11,068 bases of DNA from assembly GCF_938030815.1 (NCBI RefSeq), contig NZ_CALHII010000082.1, positions 1-11,068 of the forward strand. The letters are read 5' to 3'. Positions 1 to 6,875 of the stretch are shown piece after piece (within the stretch, counting starts at the first letter, position 1; each line of letters starts with the position of its first letter). The position numbers and the translations under genes are program-made. This DNA is from an uncultured Campylobacter sp. (GTDB lineage: Bacteria; Campylobacterota; Campylobacteria; Campylobacterales; Campylobacteraceae). Below the pieces are notes generated by a model that saw nothing but the letters and a program-made list of their open reading frames with translations, was not told where the DNA came from and ran no database searches.

Positions 1-248
1 TCGTTTTTTGCACCACAGGCTTACGAAAATTCGCTTTGGTGGGTAAAAATCGAGCTCACTTTACCAAGATTGACTATTTATAAAATTTTGTCAAATAATC
101 TGAAAAACCGCTTAAAATTTTTACTACGTCTTTGATGCGCTTTAAAACGCTAAGCGAAAGATATAGCTTGCAAGATAAGCTCTATCATCTAAAAAAAATC
201 AATGAAATTATGGCTCACTTGCAAAATTTCTTTAATGCAAAGGACTAG
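1..248 (+). pseudogene. 3' end of an unrecognised gene, with an apparent frame change
   Basis: The gene runs in from the left edge. Frame 1 is open from base 1 to a TGA at 133-135 and encodes a basic, aromatic tail that contains SLWWVKIELTLPRL and then LKNRLKFLLRL. Frame 3 is open from 99 to a TAG at 246-248 and encodes a charged helical tail including SERYSLQDKLYHLKKINEIM. The two pieces read like one protein joined by a single frame change near 100-135, and an intrinsic terminator begins right after the second stop, as expected for a true gene end. The family is not recognised; the Trp-Trp followed by Pro is only loosely like the C-terminal part of some glycosyltransferases. It could be a frameshifted gene, a sequencing error, or a gene ending at 135 with chance open frame behind it. 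Confidence 0.35.
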
Positions 249-286
249 ATTTGGCATTACGCCGCTTGCTTTAGGCGCCAAATTTT
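249..286 (+). terminator. Rho-independent terminator after the left-edge gene
   Basis: ATTTGG (249-254) pairs with CCAAAT (278-283), and CGCC (260-263) pairs with GGCG (274-277), giving a ten-pair stem with a 5-nt bulge on the left arm and a 10-nt loop. The stem runs into TTTT at 283-286. It starts on the base after the TAG at 246-248, so it terminates plus-strand transcription and supports 248 as a real gene end. Confidence 0.6.
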
Positions 287-568
287 AACTCTCACTCTGT
301 TTTGTATCTATGCTGCCACTTAGTTTTTAAAATATGCAGCAGCTAAATCTCATAAAATTATACATTAAATTTAGCGTAAAATTCAACGTTAAATTTTATG
401 ATTTAGACATTGCGCGTTTGAAATAACGCTGAAAATATCATAAATTCTAAAGCGAATCTTTGAAAGCTGGATTTCAAAATTCCGTAAAATTTTAAAATTT
501 AATGCTTGCAAATCTGTAAATTTTACAAAATTTCGTCAAAATTTAAAATTTATAGCAAGCAAAGGCGG
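287..568. other. Convergent spacer rich in AAATTT and nested palindromes, no gene seen
   Basis: This stretch lies between the plus-strand gene ending at 248 and the minus-strand rsmH ending at 569. No open frame with a ribosome binding site was found. By hand count AAATTT occurs nine times between 249 and 568, mostly after 480. AAATTTTAAAATTT at 487-500 is a perfect palindrome. TGCTTGC (503-509) and GCAAGCA (555-561) form a 7-bp inverted repeat with a 45-nt AT-rich interior. Either could act as a weak transcription end for rsmH, but no stem with a following T-run is seen in that direction. Confidence 0.5.
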
Positions 569-1504
569 TTATTTCAGTCGAAAAATTCTTAGCTTCGCGC
601 TCGCTGCTCGCGAGTTTTTTGCAAGCTCTTGCGCGTCTGCTATTATAGGGCTTTTGGTTAGGATTTTACCTAACGAATGCCCGCCGCCGCATTCACAGCG
701 CATAAACTCTCTAGGACAGATGCAATCGTGCTCCCACGCTCTAAATCGCTCCTTTACTATGCGGTCTTCAAGCGAATGGAATGAAATTATAGCGACAGTT
801 ACATTAGTTAGAATTGAATCGCGCGATTTTTGCTCAATGAGCGTGAGCAGGCGCTTTAGCTCGCCAAGCTCGTCGTTTACCTCGATGCGGATCGCCTGAA
901 ATGCTAGCGTAGCCGTGCTGATGCTGCGCCCTTTAACGGGCTTCGTTCCGATTAAATTTGTCAAAGCTTTGGCGCTTGTTAGCGGTGCGTTAGCCCGTGT
1001 AGTAGCTATTTTAGCAGCGATTGCGTTAGCGTTTGTTAGCTCGCCGTATTCGTGAAAAATGCGCGCCAGAGCCGCTTGTGAGTAGCGGTTTACGACATAC
1101 GCCGCATCTAGCGTTGCGCTCTCGTCCATTCGCATATCCAGCGCGTCGCTTTTAGTGGAGAAGCCACGACAGTTTTTATCTAGCTGAAGCGACGAAACGC
1201 CGATGTCGGCTAAGATCCCGCGAACTGCGCGGAGCTTTTGCTCGGGCAGAATTTCTAAAATTTCGCTAAATTTTGCTTTGTGGATTTCTATGCGATCTTT
1301 AAATTTACTGAGCCGCTCGCGCGAAAATTCTATCGCTTCGGCATCTCTGTCGCAAGCGATAAGCTTAAGGTACGGATTAGCGGTCAAAATGCCCTCGCTG
1401 TGCCCTCCGTAGCCTAGCGTGCAGTCGATAACGTAGCCGTCCTCAAGCTGCGAAAATGCGGCGATCGTTTGCGAAAAAAGTACCGGAATATGTGGAGCTT
1501 GCAC
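569..1504 (-). CDS. rsmH: 16S rRNA (cytosine(1402)-N(4))-methyltransferase RsmH (MraW)
   Basis: RsmH transfers a methyl group from S-adenosylmethionine to N4 of C1402 in the 16S rRNA, tuning the ribosomal P site in the cytoplasm. The 311 residues match the usual family length. Family marks are visible in order: an N-terminal HIPVLF, the SAM loop DCTLGYGGHSEGIL (about 28-41), IGVSSLQLDKNCRGFS (about 101-116) and, near the end, SFHSLEDRIVKERF followed by NSRAASAKLRIFR. The start is GTG (1502-1504), preceded on the minus strand by AAAAGGAT (bases 1520-1513). rsmH often sits in the division and cell-wall cluster; here it is divergent from the cluster that holds ftsA and ftsZ. It appears intact and its identity is secure. 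Confidence 0.96.
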   Translation of the reverse strand: MQAPHIPVLFSQTIAAFSQLEDGYVIDCTLGYGGHSEGILTANPYLKLIACDRDAEAIEFSRERLSKFKDRIEIHKAKFSEILEILPEQKLRAVRGILADIGVSSLQLDKNCRGFSTKSDALDMRMDESATLDAAYVVNRYSQAALARIFHEYGELTNANAIAAKIATTRANAPLTSAKALTNLIGTKPVKGRSISTATLAFQAIRIEVNDELGELKRLLTLIEQKSRDSILTNVTVAIISFHSLEDRIVKERFRAWEHDCICPREFMRCECGGGHSLGKILTKSPIIADAQELAKNSRAASAKLRIFRLK

Positions 1505-1568
1505 TTAAATTTATCCTTTTGAAATTTCTAATCCTATATAATAGCGAAATTTTTTACAAAGGCGAGAG
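1505..1568. promoter_or_regulatory. Divergent promoter region with overlapping -10 elements
   Basis: Only 64 bases separate the divergent starts. TATAAT at 1537-1542 is a consensus -10 for the plus strand and would start a transcript near 1549, about 20 nt before the ATG at 1569. Read on the minus strand, the same bases give GCTATTATATAG, which offers TATTAT or TATATA as a -10 for rsmH. Campylobacter sigma-70 promoters usually lack a clear -35, and none is visible. The two promoters therefore probably share or overlap their -10 elements. Confidence 0.5.
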
Positions 1569-2129
1569 ATGGACGAGTATTATTATGAAATTTTACGCAA
1601 AATTTCGCTTTCGATGTTTAGAGATAGGCTTTTTGGGATCTTTCACGGCTCGATTTCAGCAAAAATTAAAGAAAATCAGTTTTTGATCAACAAAAAAGAC
1701 GCGATTTTCGATAGCCTGGATAGGGATGATTTTATAACGCTGTTTTCAAAAAAAGACTACCGCTGGCAGGATGCTAGCATCGATAGCGATATACATATAA
1801 ATATCTACAAAAATATAAAAGAGGCAAAATTCGTAACCTACGCGACACCGCCATATCTTGTCGCATATACGCTGGAGCATGATTTTATTTTGCCACGAGA
1901 TTACTTTGGGGTGAGCAAATTTAAGCGCATTGAAATTTACGATCCTAAGAACTACGACGACTGGCACGAGCGCGCGCCGTATGAAATTTGTAACTATATG
2001 ATAAATGAAAATAGCGATATAATGGTGATTCGCGGCTATGGGGTTTTTGCCCATGCAAGGAGCGCGCAGCAAATGGCGAAAAAAATAGCGATTTTAGAAA
2101 TGAGTTCAAAGCTGCTTTTGCTAAGCTAA
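1569..2129 (+). CDS. Class II aldolase/adducin-like protein, metal site lost
   Basis: The 186-residue protein follows the outline of the class II aldolase/adducin fold. FHGSISAKI (25-33) stands where the family has its GN.S.R phosphate-binding loop, DSDIHINIY (72-80) matches the E...H..iY region, VTYATPPY (89-96) stands in place of VVHxHxxx, and VIRGYGVFAHARS (153-165) in place of the NHGxxA segment. The three zinc-ligand histidines of enzymes such as fuculose-phosphate aldolase would thus be Tyr91, Thr93 and Tyr157, so catalysis is unlikely. The alignment was made by eye. The ATG at 1569 follows a GGCGAG ribosome site. It is the first plus-strand gene before the PpiD-like protein, ftsA and ftsZ, 132 bases upstream. 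Its role is unknown; a structural or binding function is an inference. Confidence 0.7.
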   Translation: MDEYYYEILRKISLSMFRDRLFGIFHGSISAKIKENQFLINKKDAIFDSLDRDDFITLFSKKDYRWQDASIDSDIHINIYKNIKEAKFVTYATPPYLVAYTLEHDFILPRDYFGVSKFKRIEIYDPKNYDDWHERAPYEICNYMINENSDIMVIRGYGVFAHARSAQQMAKKIAILEMSSKLLLLS

Positions 2130-2192
2130 GATTAATGTATACAAAATCATTTACTAACGCGTTATAATTCGCCAAAAATGCCTATTTTTCAG

Positions 2193-2219
2193 CCTTACAT
2201 AAGGTTTTATCTGTATAAT
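2193..2219 (+). promoter_or_regulatory. Candidate promoter and operator-like inverted repeat for the division cluster
   Basis: TATAAT at 2214-2219 is a consensus -10, about 42 bases before the ATG at 2262, giving a leader of roughly 35 nt. CCTTA-CA-TAAGG at 2193-2204 is a short inverted repeat lying where a regulator could block or assist polymerase. Another TATAAT occurs at 2163-2168. AAGGAT at 2252-2257 is the ribosome binding site. Promoter activity is inferred from sequence only. Confidence 0.4.
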
Positions 2220-2261
2220 TACTAACAAAAAATTTCTTTAGTTAGCTATTTAAGGATTTAG

Positions 2262-3719
2262 ATGATAGAATGGATGCAAAAGCATAAGAAGTCACTTATA
2301 CCGACTATTTGGATAAGCACGATAGCTTTCGTGGGCGCAGGCTTCGTCGGCTGGGGCGCATACGATATGAACGCTAACCGCGCAGGCTCAATCGCTAGAG
2401 TAGGGCAGATTTCCATAACAAATCAAGAACTAAACACAAAATACTCCGAACTATACAACAGGCTGAGTGCTATGAGCGATGGGCAATTTACTCAAGAACA
2501 AGCCAAAAATATGCATCTAGATCAGATCGCAGTAGATCAGCTAATCGGTGAGGCGTATTTTCTAAATTTTGCTAAAGACTTAGGCGTTCAGGCTAGTGAT
2601 AAAGATGTAGCGGAATTTGTGCTAAACTCGCCGAATTTCCAAGAAAATGGCGCATTTAGTAAGGAACTTTACAACAACGTAGTAAAAAATTCCGGACTTA
2701 CTAAAAAAGAATTTGAGCGCAATCTACAAAAGGTCCTAACTTTAGAAAAGCTCGGCAAAGCGCTAAAAATAACGCCTAGCCCTAAGATCGTAGAAGCATT
2801 TGCGGCATCGCAGCTGATGCAGGATAAGGTTTCTGCAGAGATAATCTACGCAGACGCTAACGTCACTTTTAATGACGACGAGCTAAAGAAATTTTGGGAA
2901 GGCGAGAAATCGCACTTTATGACCGAGAAAAAATATACTCTCGGAGCATATTTTGTGGCACCTAGCAATGTCGATGTGAATGATACGGAACTAAGTAAAT
3001 TTTATGAAGGACACAGAGGCGAGTATAGAAGCCTAGATGATAAATTATTGGATTTTGCAGAGGCTAAACCTAACGTCTTAAAAGATTACCGAATGGATCA
3101 GGTTAAAAAAGACGCTACAAAGGATTATCTGGAGATTAAAAAAGGTAAGCTCGATACTAATGAAACTATAGTTGCTACGGCTAGCAATTTTCCAATATCT
3201 GAGATTGAGGTTGCAAAGCCAGGAGATGTCATCAAGCCTTTCGAGTACAAAGGCGGATATTTGATTGCTAAACTAAACGGTGTAGAGCAGCCTAGGCAGA
3301 TGAGCTTTGAAGAGGCTAAGTCTTTGGCTTCTAAAGAATTTGAAGCGAAGAAACGTAAAGAGCTACTTGAAAAAAGAGCTCAAGATGCGCTCAAAAATTT
3401 CAAAGGCGAAGATTTCGGCACCTTATCTCTAAATAGTAAAAACAATACCAAGCTAAGCGATGACGAATTTTATAAATTTCTTATCGATATGTTTAATAAG
3501 CCGGCTAAAGAAGGTATAGTGATGTTTGATAACAAAGCCGTAGTGTATAAAATTTCACAGCAGAGCCTAGGCAGCAGCGAAGAGATAGATAAAGAAAAAG
3601 CGATCATAGCCGATAGGATAACCACGTTATTAAATTCTAATCTGCAAGATGATCTAACCAAAATGCTAGAAAAGCGCTATAAAACCGAAAGATATTTTAA
3701 AGGTAAAGACAGTGAGTGA
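2262..3719 (+). CDS. PpiD/SurA-type membrane-anchored periplasmic chaperone
   Basis: The 485-residue protein has a cytoplasmic basic N-terminus, one membrane anchor (about 12-34), and then AGSIARVGQISITNQEL, the characteristic start of the SurA-like chaperone domain of PpiD. PpiD-like proteins sit in the inner membrane and help secreted proteins fold at the Sec exit. What is odd is the PPIase part: no HILV motif or GGDLG-like core is visible. The segment 262-299 resembles the helical region that follows the parvulin domain in PpiD, and only the end of a parvulin-like fold can be guessed at 318-339 (KPGDVIKPFEYKGGYLIAKL). A chaperone role without isomerase activity is inferred. The protein is shorter than E. 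coli PpiD (about 620 residues). Its last 8 nt overlap ftsA, so the two are probably coupled. Confidence 0.8.
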   Translation: MIEWMQKHKKSLIPTIWISTIAFVGAGFVGWGAYDMNANRAGSIARVGQISITNQELNTKYSELYNRLSAMSDGQFTQEQAKNMHLDQIAVDQLIGEAYFLNFAKDLGVQASDKDVAEFVLNSPNFQENGAFSKELYNNVVKNSGLTKKEFERNLQKVLTLEKLGKALKITPSPKIVEAFAASQLMQDKVSAEIIYADANVTFNDDELKKFWEGEKSHFMTEKKYTLGAYFVAPSNVDVNDTELSKFYEGHRGEYRSLDDKLLDFAEAKPNVLKDYRMDQVKKDATKDYLEIKKGKLDTNETIVATASNFPISEIEVAKPGDVIKPFEYKGGYLIAKLNGVEQPRQMSFEEAKSLASKEFEAKKRKELLEKRAQDALKNFKGEDFGTLSLNSKNNTKLSDDEFYKFLIDMFNKPAKEGIVMFDNKAVVYKISQQSLGSSEEIDKEKAIIADRITTLLNSNLQDDLTKMLEKRYKTERYFKGKDSE

Positions 3720-5082
3720 GTATATTTTAGGTCTAGATATAGGCTCAACTAAAATTCGCGCGATAATCGCTAAAAATGATGGCATTTTTACGGTCTTAGG
3801 CGTTGGCGGAGCCGATACTTTAGGTATCAAAAAGGGCGTTATAACAAACATAGAGCAAGCCGCAGGCTCAATAAAGCAGGCGGTAAAAGCGGCTGTAAAA
3901 GGAGCTGGCAGAAGCTACGATAAAGCCATTATATCTATCTCGGGCTCATACGCCAAAAGCGTTAAATCTCGCGGTGTCATAACCATGGAAAATGAGATCG
4001 GGTTGGATGAAATAAAGCGTGCCATGCAGGTTGCCGAAGCTCAGGCTAACGTGCCTAGCGATAGCGTGATTTTACATGTGCTTCCGTATGATTTTAGGGT
4101 TGATGAGCAGGAACACATCGAAGACCCTCTCGGTATGAGCGGTACCCGCCTGGAGGTATCCACGCATATCGTCATCGCTCCCGAAAGCTCAATTAAAAAT
4201 TTGAAAAAATCCGTAGAGATGGCGGGCGTAAAGGTAGATAACATCGTCCTTTCGGGCTACGCATCATCCATATCCACGCTTAGCAAGGACGAAAAAGAGC
4301 TCGGCGTAGTGCTGATTGACATGGGCGGCGCTACATGCGATATAGTCATCCACCTGGGGAATTCCTTGCGTTATAACGATGTTGTGATGTTTGGCTCTAA
4401 TAACGTTACTAACGATCTATCTCGCGCTCTGCATACGCCGCTTCCGTATGCGGAAAACATTAAAATTACCTATAACGATCTAATTAATCAAGGCAATAGC
4501 GAAGTCGAGCTGCCTGCTTTAGGAGATAGCGAGTCAGAAAACCACATCATAAGCCTTGAGATCATCTCTCAAGTCATCCTGGCTCGCGTTAAAGAGACCT
4601 TCGATATGATAGCCGATAAGATCGAAAGAAGCGGCTATAAAGACCGCATAGGCGCAGGTATCGTGATCACCGGCGGTATGGCGAAGCTAGACGACGTGCG
4701 TGACTTGGCGGCGATAGTTTTTGATAACACATCCGTTAGGATCGCAAGGGCCAAGACCGTAAGCGGTCTACACGAGATCGCTGAAGATATCGGAAATTCT
4801 TGCGCTTTGGGGCTTTGCATGTATGGATTTGGTGAATTTACCCCTTACGAGATGGACTCTAACGGCAAGCTTCGTTATAAAGATGAGATAATAAATAAAA
4901 ATCCAAAGAGAAACATAAACGACTATTACGAAAAAGAGGTTAGCAAGGCGATAGAAAAGGACGGCTCAAGAGCTGACGGCAGTGCGGCAGCCAAAAAAGA
5001 CGATCTGAATATCCAACTTCCAAAAAAAGACGGAACAAATTTTTTCAATAAAATTTGGTCGTCTATGAAAAATTGGTTTTAA
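3712..5082 (+). CDS. ftsA: Cell division protein FtsA
   Basis: FtsA is the actin-like ATPase that binds the FtsZ tail and anchors Z-ring filaments to the inner membrane. Visible marks are the phosphate-1 loop LGLDIGSTKIRAII (6-19), the FtsA-specific 1C domain (about 84-162), the phosphate-2 loop VVLIDMGGATCDIVI (199-213), the adenosine motif GAGIVITGGMAKLDDV (314-329), a polar Lys/Asp/Ala-rich linker (about 400-440) and the amphipathic membrane-targeting helix FFNKIWSSMKNWF at the very end. At 456 residues it is complete and slightly longer than many homologues because of the linker. The GTG start lies inside the last codons of the PpiD-like gene with AAAGG (3699-3703) eight bases before it. 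ftsZ follows after 22 bases. Confidence 0.97.
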   Translation: MSEYILGLDIGSTKIRAIIAKNDGIFTVLGVGGADTLGIKKGVITNIEQAAGSIKQAVKAAVKGAGRSYDKAIISISGSYAKSVKSRGVITMENEIGLDEIKRAMQVAEAQANVPSDSVILHVLPYDFRVDEQEHIEDPLGMSGTRLEVSTHIVIAPESSIKNLKKSVEMAGVKVDNIVLSGYASSISTLSKDEKELGVVLIDMGGATCDIVIHLGNSLRYNDVVMFGSNNVTNDLSRALHTPLPYAENIKITYNDLINQGNSEVELPALGDSESENHIISLEIISQVILARVKETFDMIADKIERSGYKDRIGAGIVITGGMAKLDDVRDLAAIVFDNTSVRIARAKTVSGLHEIAEDIGNSCALGLCMYGFGEFTPYEMDSNGKLRYKDEIINKNPKRNINDYYEKEVSKAIEKDGSRADGSAAAKKDDLNIQLPKKDGTNFFNKIWSSMKNWF

Positions 5083-5092
5083 AATTTAAGCT

Positions 5093-5122
5093 AAGGAGAT
5101 ACTCGTGAAAGGATACAGTATG
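5093..5122 (+). promoter_or_regulatory. Two tandem ribosome binding sites and starts for ftsZ
   Basis: AAGGAG (5093-5098) stands six bases before GTG 5105. Five codons further on, AAAGGA (5108-5113) stands six bases before the in-frame ATG 5120. Both are well-spaced sites, so two FtsZ forms differing by five N-terminal residues are possible. The stronger Shine-Dalgarno match favours the GTG, the start codon itself favours the ATG. Confidence 0.55.
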
Positions 5123-6265
5123 GAAGAAAGAAAGGGCATCTACGGTGCCAAGATGAAGGTGATCGGCGTCGGCGGCGGCGGATGCAATATGATCAATCAT
5201 ATGATTCGCGAGGGTTTTACTAAAACAGACGTCGAACTAATGGTGGCTAACACCGATGCACAAGCTTTAGAAAAATCGATCGCAAATACTAGAATTTTAC
5301 TCGGCGAAAGCACCACCAAAGGCCTTGGCTGCGGTATGGATCCAGCCCTTGCTAAGATGGCTGCAGAGGAGAACTACGACGATCTTAAGGATCGCTTGGA
5401 CTACTCCGACATTGTTTTCGTTGGCTCCGGTCTAGGCGGCGGTACCGGTACGGGCGCTGCACCTATCGTCGCTAAAGCTGCGAAAGAGAAAAAGGCGCTA
5501 ACTATTGGCGTCGTTACGACCCCTTTCGGTTTTGAGGGTAAAAAGCGCATGCGACTAGCGCAAGAGGGTCTTGAAGAGCTTAAAAAAGAGTGCGATTCCA
5601 TAATCGTTATCCCAAATCAAAATTTATTGAAGATCATCGATAAAAAAACCGGCCTAAAAGATGCCTTTAAAATCGTAGATAATGTCCTATTCCAAGCCGT
5701 AAACGGTATGATCTCCGTGATCTTAGAGTCCGGTGACAGCGATATCAACGTCGATTATGCCGACGTCAAAAAGGTAATGACTCACCGCGGTTTGGCGCTT
5801 ATGGGTATCGGCGTTAGCGAAGGTGATGGCGCGGCAGAAGAAGCGCTAAAAAGTGCGATCCAATCTCCGCTTTTGGACAATACCTCCATCCACGGCGCTA
5901 TGGGTGTGCTAGTGCATTTTAAGATGTCGCCTGATTGCTCCTTGCTTGAGATCGAATCCGCGATGAATATCATCGAAGATACCGTGGATAAGGATGCCGA
6001 CGTTACCTGGGGCACCACCACCGATCCTAAGATGGAAAATAACCGCGTCGAGGTTACTCTCATCGCCACCGGCTTTGAAAGGAGCATCGAGGAAAAAAAG
6101 CAGGTCGCCAGCGATAACGTAGCGGATCGCAGAAAGGCGCTTTTAGAGAGCATGGGTCGAAATTCTATCTTTTCTAGACAAAAGGTAAGTAGCGGCGATT
6201 TTAACGGAGACGAAACCTACGACGAGCTCGACGAGCCCGCATTCCTACGCAACCAGATGGACTAA
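5105..6265 (+). CDS. ftsZ: Cell division protein FtsZ
   Basis: FtsZ is the tubulin-like GTPase that polymerises into the Z ring at mid-cell and organises septum building. The 386 residues carry the whole family pattern: the first glycine loop VIGVGGGGCNM (19-29), the tubulin signature GGGTGTGAAP (111-120), the T7 catalytic loop NVDYADVKKVM (215-225), a short variable linker (about 330-375) and the conserved C-terminal peptide DEPAFLRNQMD (376-386) that binds FtsA. The first loop has Cys27 where most homologues have Gly, Ser or Ala. The start is GTG 5105 or ATG 5120; both have good ribosome sites. It lies 22 bases after ftsA and directly abuts the next gene, so it belongs to the ftsA operon. 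Confidence 0.98.
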   Translation: MKGYSMEERKGIYGAKMKVIGVGGGGCNMINHMIREGFTKTDVELMVANTDAQALEKSIANTRILLGESTTKGLGCGMDPALAKMAAEENYDDLKDRLDYSDIVFVGSGLGGGTGTGAAPIVAKAAKEKKALTIGVVTTPFGFEGKKRMRLAQEGLEELKKECDSIIVIPNQNLLKIIDKKTGLKDAFKIVDNVLFQAVNGMISVILESGDSDINVDYADVKKVMTHRGLALMGIGVSEGDGAAEEALKSAIQSPLLDNTSIHGAMGVLVHFKMSPDCSLLEIESAMNIIEDTVDKDADVTWGTTTDPKMENNRVEVTLIATGFERSIEEKKQVASDNVADRRKALLESMGRNSIFSRQKVSSGDFNGDETYDELDEPAFLRNQMD

Positions 6266-6784
6266 ATGCGTAGACGAGATAGGCAGCTAAGCGAAGATGA
6301 GGCGTTAAAAATCATCGACGAGAGCGAATATGCTACGCTTAGCTGCATAGACGAGAGCGGCGAAATTTTTAGCGTGCCTATCTCGCCCGTGCGCGATGCA
6401 GACATTATTTATATCCACGGCGCGCCTGCCGGTACAAAGGCGAAACTCTTTCAAAACGGACGCGCGGTAACGGCGGTTTTTGTTAGCTACAACCGCGTTC
6501 CTACCCCAAGCGACGAAGAATACCGATCTATCGCAAACGATGCTGCCGCTTTAGGCTCTAGAGTTTATACGACAGAATATCGCAGCGCAATCGCCGTTTG
6601 CGAAGCAAACGAAATTCTAGATGACGAGCGTAAAATTTATGCCCTGCGGATACTATGCGAAAAATACACCCCAAATTACATGTCGCGCGTAGAATTCGCC
6701 TCCAAAGCATCCCTAAAACGCACGAAAGTGTATGAGCTTAAAATAAAATCCGTAACCGCAAAGGCTAAAATTTTATATAATTAA
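6266..6784 (+). CDS. Nim-like pyridoxamine 5'-phosphate oxidase family (FMN-binding split barrel) protein
   Basis: The 172 residues match the Nim/PNPOx-like split-barrel group: MRRRDRQLSEDEALKII at the start, an ATLSCIDESGEIFSVPIS strand pair (23-40), the signature IYIHGAPAGTK (48-58) with His51 in the place of the functional histidine of Nim proteins, and TTEYRSAIAVCEANEILDD plus ALRILCEKYTPN in the C-terminal half. Members bind FMN or a related flavin; some reduce nitroimidazoles and others act in redox or cofactor metabolism, so substrate and resistance cannot be read from sequence. The ATG begins on the base after the ftsZ stop, with only a weak ribosome site inside the ftsZ end, so translation is probably coupled to ftsZ. 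A functional link to division is not implied. Confidence 0.8.
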   Translation: MRRRDRQLSEDEALKIIDESEYATLSCIDESGEIFSVPISPVRDADIIYIHGAPAGTKAKLFQNGRAVTAVFVSYNRVPTPSDEEYRSIANDAAALGSRVYTTEYRSAIAVCEANEILDDERKIYALRILCEKYTPNYMSRVEFASKASLKRTKVYELKIKSVTAKAKILYN

Positions 6785-6785
6785 A

Positions 6786-6823
6786 TTTAAGAAATCTAAA
6801 TTTAAATTGCTTGATTTCTTAAA
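6786..6823 (+). terminator. Stem-loop at the end of the ftsZ cluster
   Basis: TTTAAGAAATC (6786-6796) pairs perfectly with GATTTCTTAAA (6813-6823) across a 16-nt loop, starting two bases after the TAA at 6782-6784. The stem is AT-rich and no long T-run follows, so it is not a textbook intrinsic terminator; it may instead be an RNA 3'-end stabiliser. Its position makes it the likely end of the operon transcript. Confidence 0.5.
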
Positions 6824-6875
6824 ATTTCAAGTTTGAATGTTAGGCAAATTTTAATCTGAAATTTCGTATCGCTAA

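Noticed and set aside
1569..2129. An active sugar-phosphate aldolase
   Set aside because: The positions expected for the zinc histidines read Tyr, Thr and Tyr in the eye alignment, so an enzyme name would be unsupported.
5782..6153. 123-codon open frame on the minus strand inside ftsZ
   Set aside because: It is antisense to a strongly conserved region of ftsZ, is Ser/Ala/Leu-rich as such shadows are, and has no ribosome site.
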